Origin: Gammaproteobacteria bacterium
GTDB lineage: Bacteria > Pseudomonadota > Gammaproteobacteria > Competibacterales > Competibacteraceae
NCBI GenBank assembly: GCA_024235135.1
Contig: JACKMZ010000002.1
Location: 62,001-126,000, forward strand
Direction: 5' to 3'
DNA: 64,000 bases
The notes beneath the pieces were generated by a model. It saw nothing but the letters and a program-made list of their open reading frames with translations, ran no database searches and had not been told where the DNA came from. Shown here in pieces: positions 25,842 to 35,151 of this stretch (positions are counted from its first letter, which is position 1; every line of letters begins with the position of its first letter). The translations under genes and the position numbers were made by a program.

Positions 25842-26138
25842 TCAGTACAGACCCTTCAAAGGATCGTCCTTGGCGCGGTTGTTCGGTCCTCCTTCGTCGT
25901 CGCTATATCCCAGATCGTCCAAATCCAGATCATCGAATGGACCCGACCAATCCTCTGGAGCCTCAATAGCTTCCAGCGGCATCTCGCTCCAGGTATCCAG
26001 ATCGATTTCCTCGACCTCCCCTTCGGCGTACTGGATCTCTATCGTCTGCGCATCTTCATCCACCGCGACCACTTCAAATTCCAGATCGCTGTCGGCGTTT
26101 CGATACCAATTGCCGACGATCGGATCTAATTCATTCAT
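25842..26138 (-). CDS. DUF6763-like small acidic protein
   Basis: The 98-residue, very acidic protein (for example EDWSGPFDDLDLDDLGYSDD) begins PIVGNWYRNADSDLEFEVVAVDEDAQTIEIQYAEGEVEEIDLDTW. This pattern resembles the family I recall as DUF6763, short conserved gammaproteobacterial proteins of unknown function; the family number is from memory. The N-terminal part looks like a small beta-barrel, the rest is acidic and probably flexible. It converges with parC. Confidence 0.65.
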   Translation of the reverse strand: MNELDPIVGNWYRNADSDLEFEVVAVDEDAQTIEIQYAEGEVEEIDLDTWSEMPLEAIEAPEDWSGPFDDLDLDDLGYSDDEGGPNNRAKDDPLKGLY

Positions 26139-26317
26139 GATGTAATCTCCCGAAAGCTATTGTAATCGGCTACTTGCGCTGGCATTGAGTAGACAATTCA
26201 AGTTGGGGGTGGACGAGAAATCCGCAGGAACTCAGTCGGATAGACAATCCGCCGCCAACTTGGCCTCCGGCTCCATCATGGCACTGCTGTCACCGTCCAT
26301 AACCCTGTCTGGATTTC

Positions 26318-26333
26318 AGCAATTCCCATTCCA
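26318..26333 (-). promoter_or_regulatory. Possible sigma-54-like promoter toward the DUF6763-like gene
   Basis: On the minus strand TGGAATG, 4 bases, TTGCT has GG and GC 10 bases apart and agrees with ten of twelve consensus bases. The start would lie about 170 bases before the ATG at 26138, a long leader; weak support. Confidence 0.3.
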
Positions 26334-26401
26334 GCGGTCATGACGGCACTCCAACAGTCGAGGCCCATCTTATTTAAGCGGGGAAATGAAAAGCTGTAAA
26401 C

Positions 26402-26428
26402 AAAAAACCCGGACGCGGAGCGTCCGGG
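26402..26428 (-). terminator. Rho-independent terminator of acs
   Basis: On the minus strand CCCGGACGC, TCC loop, GCGTCCGGG, then six T. A perfect 9-bp GC-rich stem with a T-run, about 50 bases after the acs stop. Confidence 0.92.
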
Positions 26429-26479
26429 CCAAAAGTGGCATCAAGCTTATGCGTTGCGCTGAGTCCGACCGGGCTCCTA

Positions 26480-28420
26480 CTAGCCCCGATTGGAAATCAG
26501 CTCATCGACCACCGCAGGATCGGCTAGGGTACTGGTATCCCCCAAGCTACCCACATCGTTAGCCGCGATCTTACGCAAAATGCGCCGCATGATTTTGCCC
26601 GAACGGGTCTTGGGCAAACCCGGCGCCCACTGGATGATGTCCGGAGTCGCGATGGGGCCGATTTCCTTACGCACGTGCTGCACCAATTCCTTACGCAGGG
26701 CGTCGCTGGGCTCCACACCCGCCATGAGGGTTACGTAGGCATAGATACCTTGTCCCTTGATCTCGTGCGGATAGCCGACCACAGCCGCTTCGGCGACGGC
26801 ATCGTGCAGCACCAGGGCACTTTCGACCTCGGCCGTGCCCATACGATGACCGGACACGTTGATCACGTCATCGACACGCCCGGTGATCCAGTAATAACCA
26901 TCGGCATCCCGCCGGGCGCCGTCCTCGCTGAAGTAAATTCCGGGATAGGTAGAGAAGTAGGTTTTGATGAAACGTTCGTGATTGCCGAACACGGTACGCA
27001 TTTGGCCCGGCCATGAACGCTTGATGACCAGCCCCCCTTCGGTTTCGCCTTCCAATTCATTGCCATCCGCATCGAACAGGGCCGGCACCACGCCGAAGAA
27101 GGGGCGCGTGGCGGAGCCGGGTTTCAGGGCGGTCGCACCCGGCAGCGGGGTGATCAACACACCCCCCGTTTCAGTTTGCCACCAGGTATCCATGATCGGG
27201 CAACGCCCTTCGCCGACCACGTGGTAATACCATTCCCAGGCTTCCGGATTGATCGGCTCGCCCACCGAGCCCAATATGCGCAGGCTAGCGCGGCTGGTTT
27301 TTTTGACCGGCCCGTCGCCATCGCGCATCAAGGCGCGGATCGCGGTAGGAGCGGTATAGAAAATATTGACCTTGTGCTTGTCGACGACTTCCCAGAACCG
27401 CGACGAATCGGGATAACTCGGCACCCCCTCGAACATCAGGGTGGTGGCGCCATTGGCCAATGGCCCATAGACGATGTAGCTGTGTCCCGTCACCCAGCCG
27501 ACGTCGGCCGTGCACCAGTAGATATCCCCATCGTGATAATCGAAAATGTACTTATGCGTCATTGCCGCATAAAGCAGATATCCGCCCGTCGTGTGCAGCA
27601 CACCCTTGGGAGTGCCTGTGGAGCCGGAAGTATAGAGGATGAATAGCGGGTCCTCGGCGTCCATTTCCTCCGGCGGACAATCGGCAGAGGCGGCCTGGAC
27701 GATGTCGTGATACCAAACGTCGCGTCCCTCTTGCCAGCCGATATTGCCGCCCGTGCGCTTGACCACGATCATCTTTCGGACGCTGGGGGTTTCGGTGCAA
27801 GCCTTATCGGCGTTGGCCTTCAAAGGCACGGGCCGTCCGCCGCGCAAGCCCTCGTCCGAGGTGATGATAACGCTGGCTTCGGCGTTTTCGATACGATTAC
27901 GCAGCGCCTCGGGCGAGAACCCGGCAAACACGATGGAATGAATGGCGCCGATACGAGTGCAGGCGAGCATCGCGATGGCCGCTTCCGGGATCATGGGCAA
28001 ATAGATGCACACCCGGTCGCCTTTTTTGACCCCTTGCCCCTTCAGCGCGTTGGCGAAGCGGCAAACCTTTTCATGCAGTTCTTTATAGGTCAGCTTAAGA
28101 TCGTCCTTAGGATCATCGCCTTCCCAGATGATGGCGACCTGATCCCCCCGTTTTTCCAAATGACGATCCAGGCAGTTGTAGCTGACGTTGAGCTTGGCCC
28201 CCTCAAACCAGCGAATGTGTCCTTTGCTGAGATCCGCCTCGTGCACTTTGGTCCAGGGTTTGAACCAGGAAATGAATTGCTCGGCCTGTTCGGCCCAGAA
28301 TCCATCTGGATCATCGACTGACCTTGCATACATAGCCTTGTACTGATCTTCAGTGACCCATGCGCGCGCGGCGATCTCGGCTGGTATAGGATACACTTTG
28401 CTTTCGGACATATCGGACAT
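26480..28420 (-). CDS. acs: Acetyl-CoA synthetase
   Basis: The 646-residue AMP-forming ligase has the motifs LYTSGSTGTPKGVLHTTGG, DTWWQTETG and the C-terminal PKTRSGKIMRRILRK, whose Lys is the known acetylation site. It activates acetate to acetyl-CoA. A GGAG sits only 2 bases before the listed ATG; the ATG at 28411 has better spacing, so the true start may be three codons later. A strong terminator follows. It is the last gene of a long leftward series. Confidence 0.97.
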   Translation of the reverse strand: MSDMSESKVYPIPAEIAARAWVTEDQYKAMYARSVDDPDGFWAEQAEQFISWFKPWTKVHEADLSKGHIRWFEGAKLNVSYNCLDRHLEKRGDQVAIIWEGDDPKDDLKLTYKELHEKVCRFANALKGQGVKKGDRVCIYLPMIPEAAIAMLACTRIGAIHSIVFAGFSPEALRNRIENAEASVIITSDEGLRGGRPVPLKANADKACTETPSVRKMIVVKRTGGNIGWQEGRDVWYHDIVQAASADCPPEEMDAEDPLFILYTSGSTGTPKGVLHTTGGYLLYAAMTHKYIFDYHDGDIYWCTADVGWVTGHSYIVYGPLANGATTLMFEGVPSYPDSSRFWEVVDKHKVNIFYTAPTAIRALMRDGDGPVKKTSRASLRILGSVGEPINPEAWEWYYHVVGEGRCPIMDTWWQTETGGVLITPLPGATALKPGSATRPFFGVVPALFDADGNELEGETEGGLVIKRSWPGQMRTVFGNHERFIKTYFSTYPGIYFSEDGARRDADGYYWITGRVDDVINVSGHRMGTAEVESALVLHDAVAEAAVVGYPHEIKGQGIYAYVTLMAGVEPSDALRKELVQHVRKEIGPIATPDIIQWAPGLPKTRSGKIMRRILRKIAANDVGSLGDTSTLADPAVVDELISNRG

Positions 28421-28539
28421 TCTCCTTCGGTTGGATAATTATCAAGCAGGTTGGCATCATTAATTTCAGCGAACCGCCTTTCTGTGATCTGGCTTACCCT
28501 GCTGTACCCCATTGATGATAGTTCAAGGAAAAGCCATTC

Positions 28540-29469
28540 TCATCCACTGTCGGCGTCTGTAATATTTTTTGGATTATCCTTCGTAAACCCTCGCTTACCG
28601 AATGGCGCCGGCACACGAGCGGGATTCCAATGCTTGATCGCCCAAGCCAAAACCGCCGATGGGGTCATGCCGCTCAATTCCCACGGTGGGCGCTGGTTCA
28701 AAAAAATCAAGGCTTGAAAAAGCAAAGCCGCCGGCTGGCGCAGGTCCAGTGCGGCGGCTCCGGTTTGTTTGCTGAGTTTATGACCCTGGCGATCCTTGGC
28801 CACCGGTAAATGGCCGTAAGTCAGGGTAGGTAAATTGAGCAAGCCTTGCAGATAAATCTGACGTGGAGTGGAGCTCAACAAGTCGCTGCCACGCACCACC
28901 TGGGTAATGCCCTGGGCGGCGTCATCCACCACGACAGCCAGCTGATAGGCAAACAGGCCATCGGCCCGGCGGACTATGAAATCGCCGATCTCGGATTCCA
29001 GGCGCTGGGTATAGCATCCATGGAACTGGTCATGGAAAGTAATGGGCCGATCATCGGTAAGTACGCGCAAGGCGGCGGGACGGTTTACGGGCGCGGAAAC
29101 CCGGCGACAACGGCCGGGATAAATCGGGCCTTCCACGCCTTGCACAGCGGCGTTCGCGATGTCGCGCCGAGAACAAACGCAAGGATAGAGCCGATCACGC
29201 AACCGCTCCAACGCGGCTTCGTAGTGTTCACTCCGTCGGCTTTGATAAAGGACGGGGCCATCCCAGAACAGCCCCAGGCGCTCCAAGGTATGTAGAATAT
29301 CCGCCGCCGCGCCGGGCGCCTCGCGCGGCTTATCCAGATCCTCGATGCGCACCAGCCATTCGCCGCCCCGGCTGCGAATAGCCAGGAAACTACCCAAGGC
29401 GGCAATCAGGGAACCGAAATGCAAAGGACCGCTGGGAGAGGGCGCAAAGCGCCCTCGTTCACAGGGCAT
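28540..29469 (-). CDS. gluQ: Glutamyl-Q tRNA(Asp) synthetase
   Basis: The 309-residue protein looks like the catalytic half of GluRS without the anticodon-binding domain: RFAPSPSGPLHFGSL (HIGH motif), zinc-binding CVCSRRDI with YPGRC, and GHKLSKQTG (KMSKS). This is GluQRS, which attaches glutamate to queuosine at position 34 of tRNA-Asp. It follows dksA by 44 bases, the same order as in E. coli. Confidence 0.95.
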   Translation of the reverse strand: MPCERGRFAPSPSGPLHFGSLIAALGSFLAIRSRGGEWLVRIEDLDKPREAPGAAADILHTLERLGLFWDGPVLYQSRRSEHYEAALERLRDRLYPCVCSRRDIANAAVQGVEGPIYPGRCRRVSAPVNRPAALRVLTDDRPITFHDQFHGCYTQRLESEIGDFIVRRADGLFAYQLAVVVDDAAQGITQVVRGSDLLSSTPRQIYLQGLLNLPTLTYGHLPVAKDRQGHKLSKQTGAAALDLRQPAALLFQALIFLNQRPPWELSGMTPSAVLAWAIKHWNPARVPAPFGKRGFTKDNPKNITDADSG

Positions 29470-29513
29470 GGCAATGGGACGGCGAAGTACTCAACCGCCT
29501 TAGAATGGCCGGT

Positions 29514-29948
29514 TTACCGGCCGACCTGTTTCTCGCGGATTTCCTGAAAAGTCTTGCAATCGATGCACAACGTAGCCGTGGGTCTCGCTTCCAGGCGGCG
29601 AATGCCAATCTCGACACCACAGGATTCGCAATAGCCATAATCTTCAGCGTCGATCCGGGCCAGCGTCTCGTTGATCTTCTTAAGGAGTTTGCGCTCCCGA
29701 TCACGCGTGCGCAGTTCCAGGCTGAATTCCTCCTCCTGAGAAGCCCGATCATTGGGGTCCGGATAGCTGGCCGAGTCGTCCTGCATGTGATTGACGGTGC
29801 GATGCACCTCCTCCAGCAGACTGTTCTTCCAATCCAATAGGAGGTTGCGAAAATGGGCTAGCTGAGCCTCGCTCATGTACTCTTCGTCCTCGGCGGGTAC
29901 ATAGGGCTGAATGGCTGGATCGGTTGCAAGTTTATCGGTGGAATTCAT
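29514..29948 (-). CDS. dksA: RNA polymerase-binding transcription factor DksA
   Basis: The 144-residue protein has the coiled-coil arms, the DPNDRASQEEEFSLELRTRDRERKL segment with the coiled-coil tip aspartate, and a C4 zinc finger (CESCGVEIG and CIDC). DksA enters the secondary channel of RNA polymerase and acts with ppGpp on rRNA and stress promoters. It heads a dksA-gluQ pair. A sigma-70-like promoter lies about 250 bases upstream. Confidence 0.97.
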   Translation of the reverse strand: MNSTDKLATDPAIQPYVPAEDEEYMSEAQLAHFRNLLLDWKNSLLEEVHRTVNHMQDDSASYPDPNDRASQEEEFSLELRTRDRERKLLKKINETLARIDAEDYGYCESCGVEIGIRRLEARPTATLCIDCKTFQEIREKQVGR

Positions 29949-30135
29949 TGCCGTTTTCCATGTTGATTGATGGAACGTGGAAAGTTTCAGGCTCCCTGCG
30001 CAGCAAGGCGCAGAGATCGCCAGCCATCATTAAGATTTGCAATTTCCCTGCCGAAGAGGGAGAAAGGCATCTCATGTGCTTTGCACCGGATATCTGGTTG
30101 CCCTCATAAGTTGGAAAACACGACCAAACTACTGA

Positions 30136-30155
30136 TGATCGCGTCCGCGCGATCA
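30136..30155 (-). other. 8-bp hairpin in the dksA leader
   Basis: TGATCGCG, TCCG, CGCGATCA on the plus strand: a perfect stem with a four-base loop. No T-run follows on either strand. Confidence 0.5.
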
Positions 30156-30200
30156 AATTTGTAAGGTACGCAGCAGACTTACCCAGTTAATAAATCGATA

Positions 30201-30229
30201 ATTATTATTTCAATAGACCGTTCTTTCAA
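30201..30229 (-). promoter_or_regulatory. Sigma-70-like promoter for dksA
   Basis: On the minus strand TTGAAA (30229-30224), 17 bases, AATAAT (30206-30201): five of six matches in each element with ideal spacing. The predicted start is near 30194. Confidence 0.55.
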
Positions 30230-30294
30230 GATTACACGGTTATAAAAATAGGGTGATAAAGCCACGCTCACGACGGACAAGCCGTCCATTTCGA

Positions 30295-32196
30295 CTATTC
30301 CGAAGCGCGCAGAAGCGGACCGATCGCGCGCTGTAGGCCCGTCAGGCAAGCTGAGAGCAGCGTGCTCGCTTGTTGATAGATCCGCTCCTTTTCGACCTGG
30401 GCATCGATCGGTTCCGCCGATTCCCGATCCGGACCCTCCAGCAACAAAGGTTGTTCCAGCAAATCGGTAATCAGCGCTTTGGTCTTGATCTGCCAGACAC
30501 CGTCGGGATCAATCTGCATAGCCCCGACGATGGGATAGACGTGGACGTTCTCGTCGGCCGAGATCGATTCGGCGTTCGCCAGGATCGGCTCCAATGCCTC
30601 GGCCTGAAAGCTGGCCACCAGGGGCAAAAATCGCGCGATGGCGCCATCCAACATGGCCAATACGCGCTCTGCGCCCAGTACGGCGAGAAAAGTTCCCATG
30701 CGCGATCCCTTGTCCTTGCCGATCAGCGCCTGATAGAGAAACTTGAACCATTCGCTCTGCACCAGGCCATAACATCGAGACACCGTAAATACGGCATTTT
30801 GCAGATTGTTCGCCTCGAATTCCCCCCGATCCGTCAGAGCCTGGACGGCCTGCCGCAGGTCCCGCAGATACGGCGCGTAACGGATGTCGATGTCCAGACT
30901 TTGCTGGGGCAACTTAGCCTGATAATCCTGAACATAGGCCACGACCTTGACACACAATTCGCGGAAAAACGGCTCGTTTTCCAATACGCTGGGATCATGA
31001 CGCGAGGCGTACTCAAACAGTACGGCGCCTTCGTGCAGACCGAGATTCTCCGCCACATTCACCAACAAGGCATAGCCGATTTCCGAATTACGCAAGCCGC
31101 TGGCATCATGATGATGTTGCAATTGATCGATGAACCAGAGCGTTCCGTACTCGTCATCGCGGGCTTCCGTCCTGAGCGCCTTCAAATAATCATCGACGAT
31201 TTTCGGCAGGATCGGCATGCCCATCTGCCGCGCCTTGTTGGGATTGGCCAGCAGAAAATGCAATAACGCCCCCAGCGGCGCATAGGCTTGCCATTGCTCC
31301 ATGGAGATGCCATTGCCTATTTTTTTGGAAATCTTGGCGCCGTTTTCATCGAGAAACAGCTCGTATTTATAACCGGCCGGCGGCTTGCCGCCCAGCAAGG
31401 CGCAAATTTTCTGACTCATAGCATAGGAGTCGATCAAGTCCTTGCCGTACATCTCGTAATCCACACCCAGCACGAACCAGCGCAAAGCCCAATCCACCTT
31501 CCACCCGACCTTGACGGCGCCACCCGTGATGGGCGTGGTTGCGACATGACCGCAGGGCTGATATTTACCATCCGACTGATCGCAACGATAACTGAGCGTG
31601 TAATTGAGCTTGTCGATAGCCGTGACGCGGGTCGTGTAGATCTTGCCGCAGGCCGCGCAGATTGGGAAAAAAGGGCTCCATTCCTGGCGTTTATCCGGCG
31701 AAATGGTCGCGGTGAACAAATCGCGTATGGGCTCGTAGCAATCCATGATGCGGCGCAGCCCTTCGTCGAAACGACCACTGCGATAGGTTAGCGTGGAGGA
31801 GTAAAACTCATAGGTAAACCCATAATAGTCGAGGAAGTTTTGCAACTGCCGGTTCATGAAAGCCGAAAAGCTAGCTTCCTGGCCGAACGGGTCCGGAATG
31901 GACGACAAGGGCTCACCCAGGTGGGGACGCAACAAATCATGATTGGGTACGTTGTCGGGTAGGCTGCGCAAGCCATCCAAATCGTCGGAAAAGACGATCA
32001 ACCGGGTTGCCACATCAGGATAAGCCCGCTTGAAGGCATTGATCACGAAGGTGGTACGGGCCACTTCGGCGAAGGTGCCGATGTGCGGTAGTCCCGACGG
32101 ACCATAGCCCGTTTCGAAAATTACGCTCTCTTTTGTGCCCCCCACTTGCTTGAACAAGCGTTGCGCCTCGTGATGGGGCCAGGTCAATTTTGCCAT
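30295..32196 (-). CDS. lysK: Lysine-tRNA ligase, class I
   Basis: The ATG at 32196 gives MAKLTWPHHEAQRL, a natural class I start; a TTG at 32250 would add 18 residues. The 633-residue protein has a class I core: GYGPSGLPHIGTFAEV (HIGH-like) near residue 32 and KISKKIGNG (KMSKS-like), with a cysteine-containing insertion (CAACGKIYTTR, then YQPCGH). It charges tRNA-Lys. Most bacteria use the unrelated class II LysS; class I enzymes are typical of archaea, spirochaetes and alphaproteobacteria and are sporadic elsewhere. It lies between alkB and dksA in the same direction. Confidence 0.93.
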   Translation of the reverse strand: MAKLTWPHHEAQRLFKQVGGTKESVIFETGYGPSGLPHIGTFAEVARTTFVINAFKRAYPDVATRLIVFSDDLDGLRSLPDNVPNHDLLRPHLGEPLSSIPDPFGQEASFSAFMNRQLQNFLDYYGFTYEFYSSTLTYRSGRFDEGLRRIMDCYEPIRDLFTATISPDKRQEWSPFFPICAACGKIYTTRVTAIDKLNYTLSYRCDQSDGKYQPCGHVATTPITGGAVKVGWKVDWALRWFVLGVDYEMYGKDLIDSYAMSQKICALLGGKPPAGYKYELFLDENGAKISKKIGNGISMEQWQAYAPLGALLHFLLANPNKARQMGMPILPKIVDDYLKALRTEARDDEYGTLWFIDQLQHHHDASGLRNSEIGYALLVNVAENLGLHEGAVLFEYASRHDPSVLENEPFFRELCVKVVAYVQDYQAKLPQQSLDIDIRYAPYLRDLRQAVQALTDRGEFEANNLQNAVFTVSRCYGLVQSEWFKFLYQALIGKDKGSRMGTFLAVLGAERVLAMLDGAIARFLPLVASFQAEALEPILANAESISADENVHVYPIVGAMQIDPDGVWQIKTKALITDLLEQPLLLEGPDRESAEPIDAQVEKERIYQQASTLLSACLTGLQRAIGPLLRASE

Positions 32197-32319
32197 GGGA
32201 TAATGCCTACTTTCCTGCTTAGCCGTCTTTTCGCGCCGCAGTATAACCAATCATCGCCCGGTCAATAAGCCGTGGGCTGCCGGAAGCATAAACAGGCGGG
32301 CTGCGTCGAGCACCGTGGG

Positions 32320-32931
32320 TTAACCGAGAATCGCGTCCACGGAGTGAATGCGGCGAAAGGTCAGATTGATGCGTGGATTCACGGGCTGGCGGGTTTTGGG
32401 AACCTGATGCCGCCAATGATGCTGTGTAGCGCCACGCATCAGTAACAAACTACCGTGCGTCAACTCGATCGTGGCGCGCAAGGCCAAGCGTTTATGGCGC
32501 AATAGAAAACGGCGGGTCCCGCCAAAACTGACGGACGCGATCACCGGGTTTCTGCCCAATTCCCGTTCTGCATCACTGTGCCAGCCGACGCTGTCCCGAC
32601 CATCCCGATAACAATTCAGCAAGACACTGTTGAAGCCGACTTCGGCGGTCGGCTCGATACGCGCCTTGAGCTCCAGCAAAACCTCGTTCCAGGGGTGGGG
32701 ATTGTGACGCACGCCGGAATAAGTGTAATGGGCTCCCGGATCGCCGTACCAGGCCGACAGACGAGGTTCGGGCACCAACTTCCCGTGACAGGGGATATAG
32801 CCCTGCTCCCAGGCAATGTGAGCCAGCAATTCAGTGAACCAGCGGTCGCTTTCCGCCAGCGCGAAAAAGCCTTCGAATAACTCGATGTCGGCGTCGGGCA
32901 GGGGATAACAGGTATGAATCACGGTGGCCAT
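32320..32931 (-). CDS. alkB: AlkB-like alpha-ketoglutarate-dependent dioxygenase
   Basis: The 203-residue protein has the Fe(II)/2-oxoglutarate core: WHSDAERELG (HxD), RFLLRHK, then LTHGSLLLMRGATQHHWRHQVPK with the distal His, and RINLTFR near the C-terminus with the 2-oxoglutarate-binding arginine. It probably repairs methylated bases in DNA or RNA by oxidative demethylation. Its length and the WYGDPGAHYTYSG segment fit the ABH2/ABH3-like bacterial branch rather than E. coli AlkB itself. It follows the coiled-coil gene by 36 bases. Confidence 0.88.
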   Translation of the reverse strand: MATVIHTCYPLPDADIELFEGFFALAESDRWFTELLAHIAWEQGYIPCHGKLVPEPRLSAWYGDPGAHYTYSGVRHNPHPWNEVLLELKARIEPTAEVGFNSVLLNCYRDGRDSVGWHSDAERELGRNPVIASVSFGGTRRFLLRHKRLALRATIELTHGSLLLMRGATQHHWRHQVPKTRQPVNPRINLTFRRIHSVDAILG

Positions 32932-32967
32932 GCCGGGGATCGATCAGACTGACCGGCCCACTCCGGA

Positions 32968-34203
32968 TCAACCTGCGGATTGGGCCTTGATGCGCGCCGT
33001 GAGTCGTTCGAACTCCCGCTTCATTTCCAAATTCTCGAACGCGCGCAAGGGGGGAAGCTGGCGCTGCAACAAATTGTCCAGCAATTGCTGGCTGCTGTTC
33101 ATCAGGGCCACCAATTCACCGGAAAGCTTGACGGTTTCGTAGGTATTGCGGGCGATGGCGATGTCATGGTTCAGTCGCTCGCGCGCCGCGGCCACTTGTT
33201 GCGCCTGCTCATTCAAATAGTCCTTGTAGAGCGCCGCGGCGCGTAAGGTGAGTTCCTGGGCTTCCAGATTGGCGTTCAGCACGCGTCGATCTTGCTGGGT
33301 ACGCTGGCGCAGAGCACGGGTTTCGGCCATCAGTGCCTGCGTTTTGCCGACAATGACATCGATCTCCGGCACATAGCGGGTTTTCACCGCGGCGATCAAA
33401 TGGCCCTGCATACGCTCCAACATCTCCAGCAAAATAAGATACATGCCGTAATAGCGACGGCTGCTGGCCAGATCTTCGCGACTGTCCACCATCAATTGCT
33501 GCAGTTGTTCGGTGAGAATCTTGACGTTGTCGAAGGCGATGCCCATCTCGATCAAATCGTCTCCGACCACCGTGGACAACAGAAACTCCAGTTGCTCGTC
33601 GCTGAGTTCCAGCCCCAGATGACGCAAATCCTCAGCGAACTCCCGGCGCAGATCGCGTAATTCCTTATCCGCCTGGGTTATTCGCCGATTCTGTTCATCA
33701 ATGGCTCGCTCATAATCGGCGGCCGTCTTGTGCCAGTGAGCCTCTTGCGGTGCGCTCACCCGCTTTGTTCGCAACTCGGCGATTTCCTCCTGGGCGGCGG
33801 TGATGGTCTGCTCCAGTTCGCGTATCCGCTGGCGGTAGTGTTGCGCGGGCGACATCACCAGAATAGTGATCGCTTCGTCCAGCAACGCGTTGATCGCCGC
33901 TTGATTATCCGACTGATCGGTACTGAACCAGGCTTTTTCAGGCAGGTCCGATTGCCGGTCTTCCAGAACTAGCGTCCGATCCAGCTTGGGCAGCAAACCA
34001 TCCCAGACCTGTTGGAAGTGATTGGAGGACGACGGGTCATCGCGCCACCAATCCCGCGCGTTCTCCCAAAGGGAACCGGCCTGGTTCCGGGTTTTTACCC
34101 ACCAAGAATCCGTGGGCTCCGAGGCATTCGCCATCATGGTCGGCGACGCGCACGCCATGAGACTCGCCAGAAAATAGGCAAAGTGCGCACGCCGCCACGC
34201 CAT
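32968..34203 (-). CDS. Secreted coiled-coil protein of unknown function
   Basis: The 411-residue protein has a signal peptide (about 1-27) and a tryptophan-rich start of the mature part (WWVKTRNQAGSLWENARDWWRDD). Long coiled coils follow at about 120-200 (YRQRIRELEQTITAAQEEIAEL) and 290-350 (ETRALRQRTQQDRRVLNANLEAQEL). No membrane anchor or enzyme motif is seen. I do not recognise a family. It starts 5 bases after the TAXI gene and is surely co-translated with it, so it probably acts with that binding protein in the periplasm. Confidence 0.75.
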   Translation of the reverse strand: MAWRRAHFAYFLASLMACASPTMMANASEPTDSWWVKTRNQAGSLWENARDWWRDDPSSSNHFQQVWDGLLPKLDRTLVLEDRQSDLPEKAWFSTDQSDNQAAINALLDEAITILVMSPAQHYRQRIRELEQTITAAQEEIAELRTKRVSAPQEAHWHKTAADYERAIDEQNRRITQADKELRDLRREFAEDLRHLGLELSDEQLEFLLSTVVGDDLIEMGIAFDNVKILTEQLQQLMVDSREDLASSRRYYGMYLILLEMLERMQGHLIAAVKTRYVPEIDVIVGKTQALMAETRALRQRTQQDRRVLNANLEAQELTLRAAALYKDYLNEQAQQVAAARERLNHDIAIARNTYETVKLSGELVALMNSSQQLLDNLLQRQLPPLRAFENLEMKREFERLTARIKAQSAG

Positions 34204-34208
34204 GATCG

Positions 34209-35081
34209 TTATTCCCCCACCACCCGGCCCGGCGCCAGCAACATGACCTTGGCCAGATTTTCCCGCAAATCAGGACTCAGCTTGTCTTTGGCGCCGATCA
34301 TCAAGCCGCGGGTGCAAATAGTATCCACCTTGGTATCGAATCCCCAGTTCTTCTTCTCGACCGTGACGTCCTCGAAGGTATACACGGCGGTGCCGTCCGG
34401 CAATTTATCGTTCAAATCCCAGTCGGTCACCGAGACGAACTGAAACTCCTTGGGATTATCCAACACCACCTGCATCGGTGGCGATTTGGCGCTCGGCCGT
34501 TGCACCAGCATGGCGGCCTTGATCTTGTTTTGCGGCCCGCCGGATTTGATCTGCAACAACGCCTCCATGGCGTCCACGAAGGCCGGCGCGGTGTTCTTGA
34601 ATTTGGGCTCCAACTGGGTCATGTATTCATAAGTGACGGCCACCCCGCTGTTCGGGGACTGCACGGCGATCAAATTGCCCTTTTTGTCCTGCAGATCGGA
34701 GTCGCTGTCGATACCGCTTTTCCTGTCACTGATGATGAACACACACTCCTTGCCGATTTCTCCGAGCATCATGAATTTGTCGGCCATTTCCGGCTGTTTG
34801 CCCAGAAAGTATTTCAGTGCGTCGGCCTGAGTCAGGCCGACATTGACCGGACTGCCGGGATCGTTCAAGCGATTGAGATTCTCCAGCGAACCCACGCTGG
34901 TCAAAACCTCGACTGTCACTCCCTGTTCGGCCATGACGGTTTTCAAACGTTCGCCGATACCGTAATAGCCTCCTCCGCTTTTACCTGTGCTGATCGTCAA
35001 CTGCACATCGGCGGCTTGGACCATAGTCGATCCCGCCCATAGCCAGCCTGTCAGACAAACTGCGACAATAGATTTTTTCAT
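34209..35081 (-). CDS. TAXI family TRAP-type solute-binding protein
   Basis: The 290-residue protein has a signal peptide (1-23, cleavage after VQA) and the TAXI signature LTISTGKSGGGYYGIGERLKTVM, then NVGLTQADALKYF. TAXI proteins bind small acidic solutes in the periplasm and normally deliver them to a fused DctQM permease. No permease gene is nearby; instead it lies between a TPR protein (70-base gap) and a secreted coiled-coil protein (5-base gap). It may therefore work as a sensor or with a distant permease. Confidence 0.85.
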   Translation of the reverse strand: MKKSIVAVCLTGWLWAGSTMVQAADVQLTISTGKSGGGYYGIGERLKTVMAEQGVTVEVLTSVGSLENLNRLNDPGSPVNVGLTQADALKYFLGKQPEMADKFMMLGEIGKECVFIISDRKSGIDSDSDLQDKKGNLIAVQSPNSGVAVTYEYMTQLEPKFKNTAPAFVDAMEALLQIKSGGPQNKIKAAMLVQRPSAKSPPMQVVLDNPKEFQFVSVTDWDLNDKLPDGTAVYTFEDVTVEKKNWGFDTKVDTICTRGLMIGAKDKLSPDLRENLAKVMLLAPGRVVGE

Positions 35082-35151
35082 GACTCAAACACTCCAAAAT
35101 GAGAGGCTATCCGCTGGCACTGGCCCAAACGCCGCGAAAACGGCGGTCGAC

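Larger units (their letters stand above)
26139..26479. other. Intergenic region between DUF6763-like gene and acs
   Basis: This 341-base gap holds the acs terminator (26402-26428) and a weak sigma-54-like element pointing leftward (26318-26333). No ORF with a ribosome-binding site or RNA gene was recognised. Confidence 0.6.
29949..30294 (-). other. Leader and promoter region of dksA
   Basis: This 346-base gap between lysK and dksA has an AT-rich core (about 30181-30255) with a good leftward promoter, and a UNCG-type hairpin (30136-30155) inside the resulting ~245-base leader. No ORF with a ribosome-binding site was found. A long leader with structure leaves room for post-transcriptional control of dksA. 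Confidence 0.55.
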
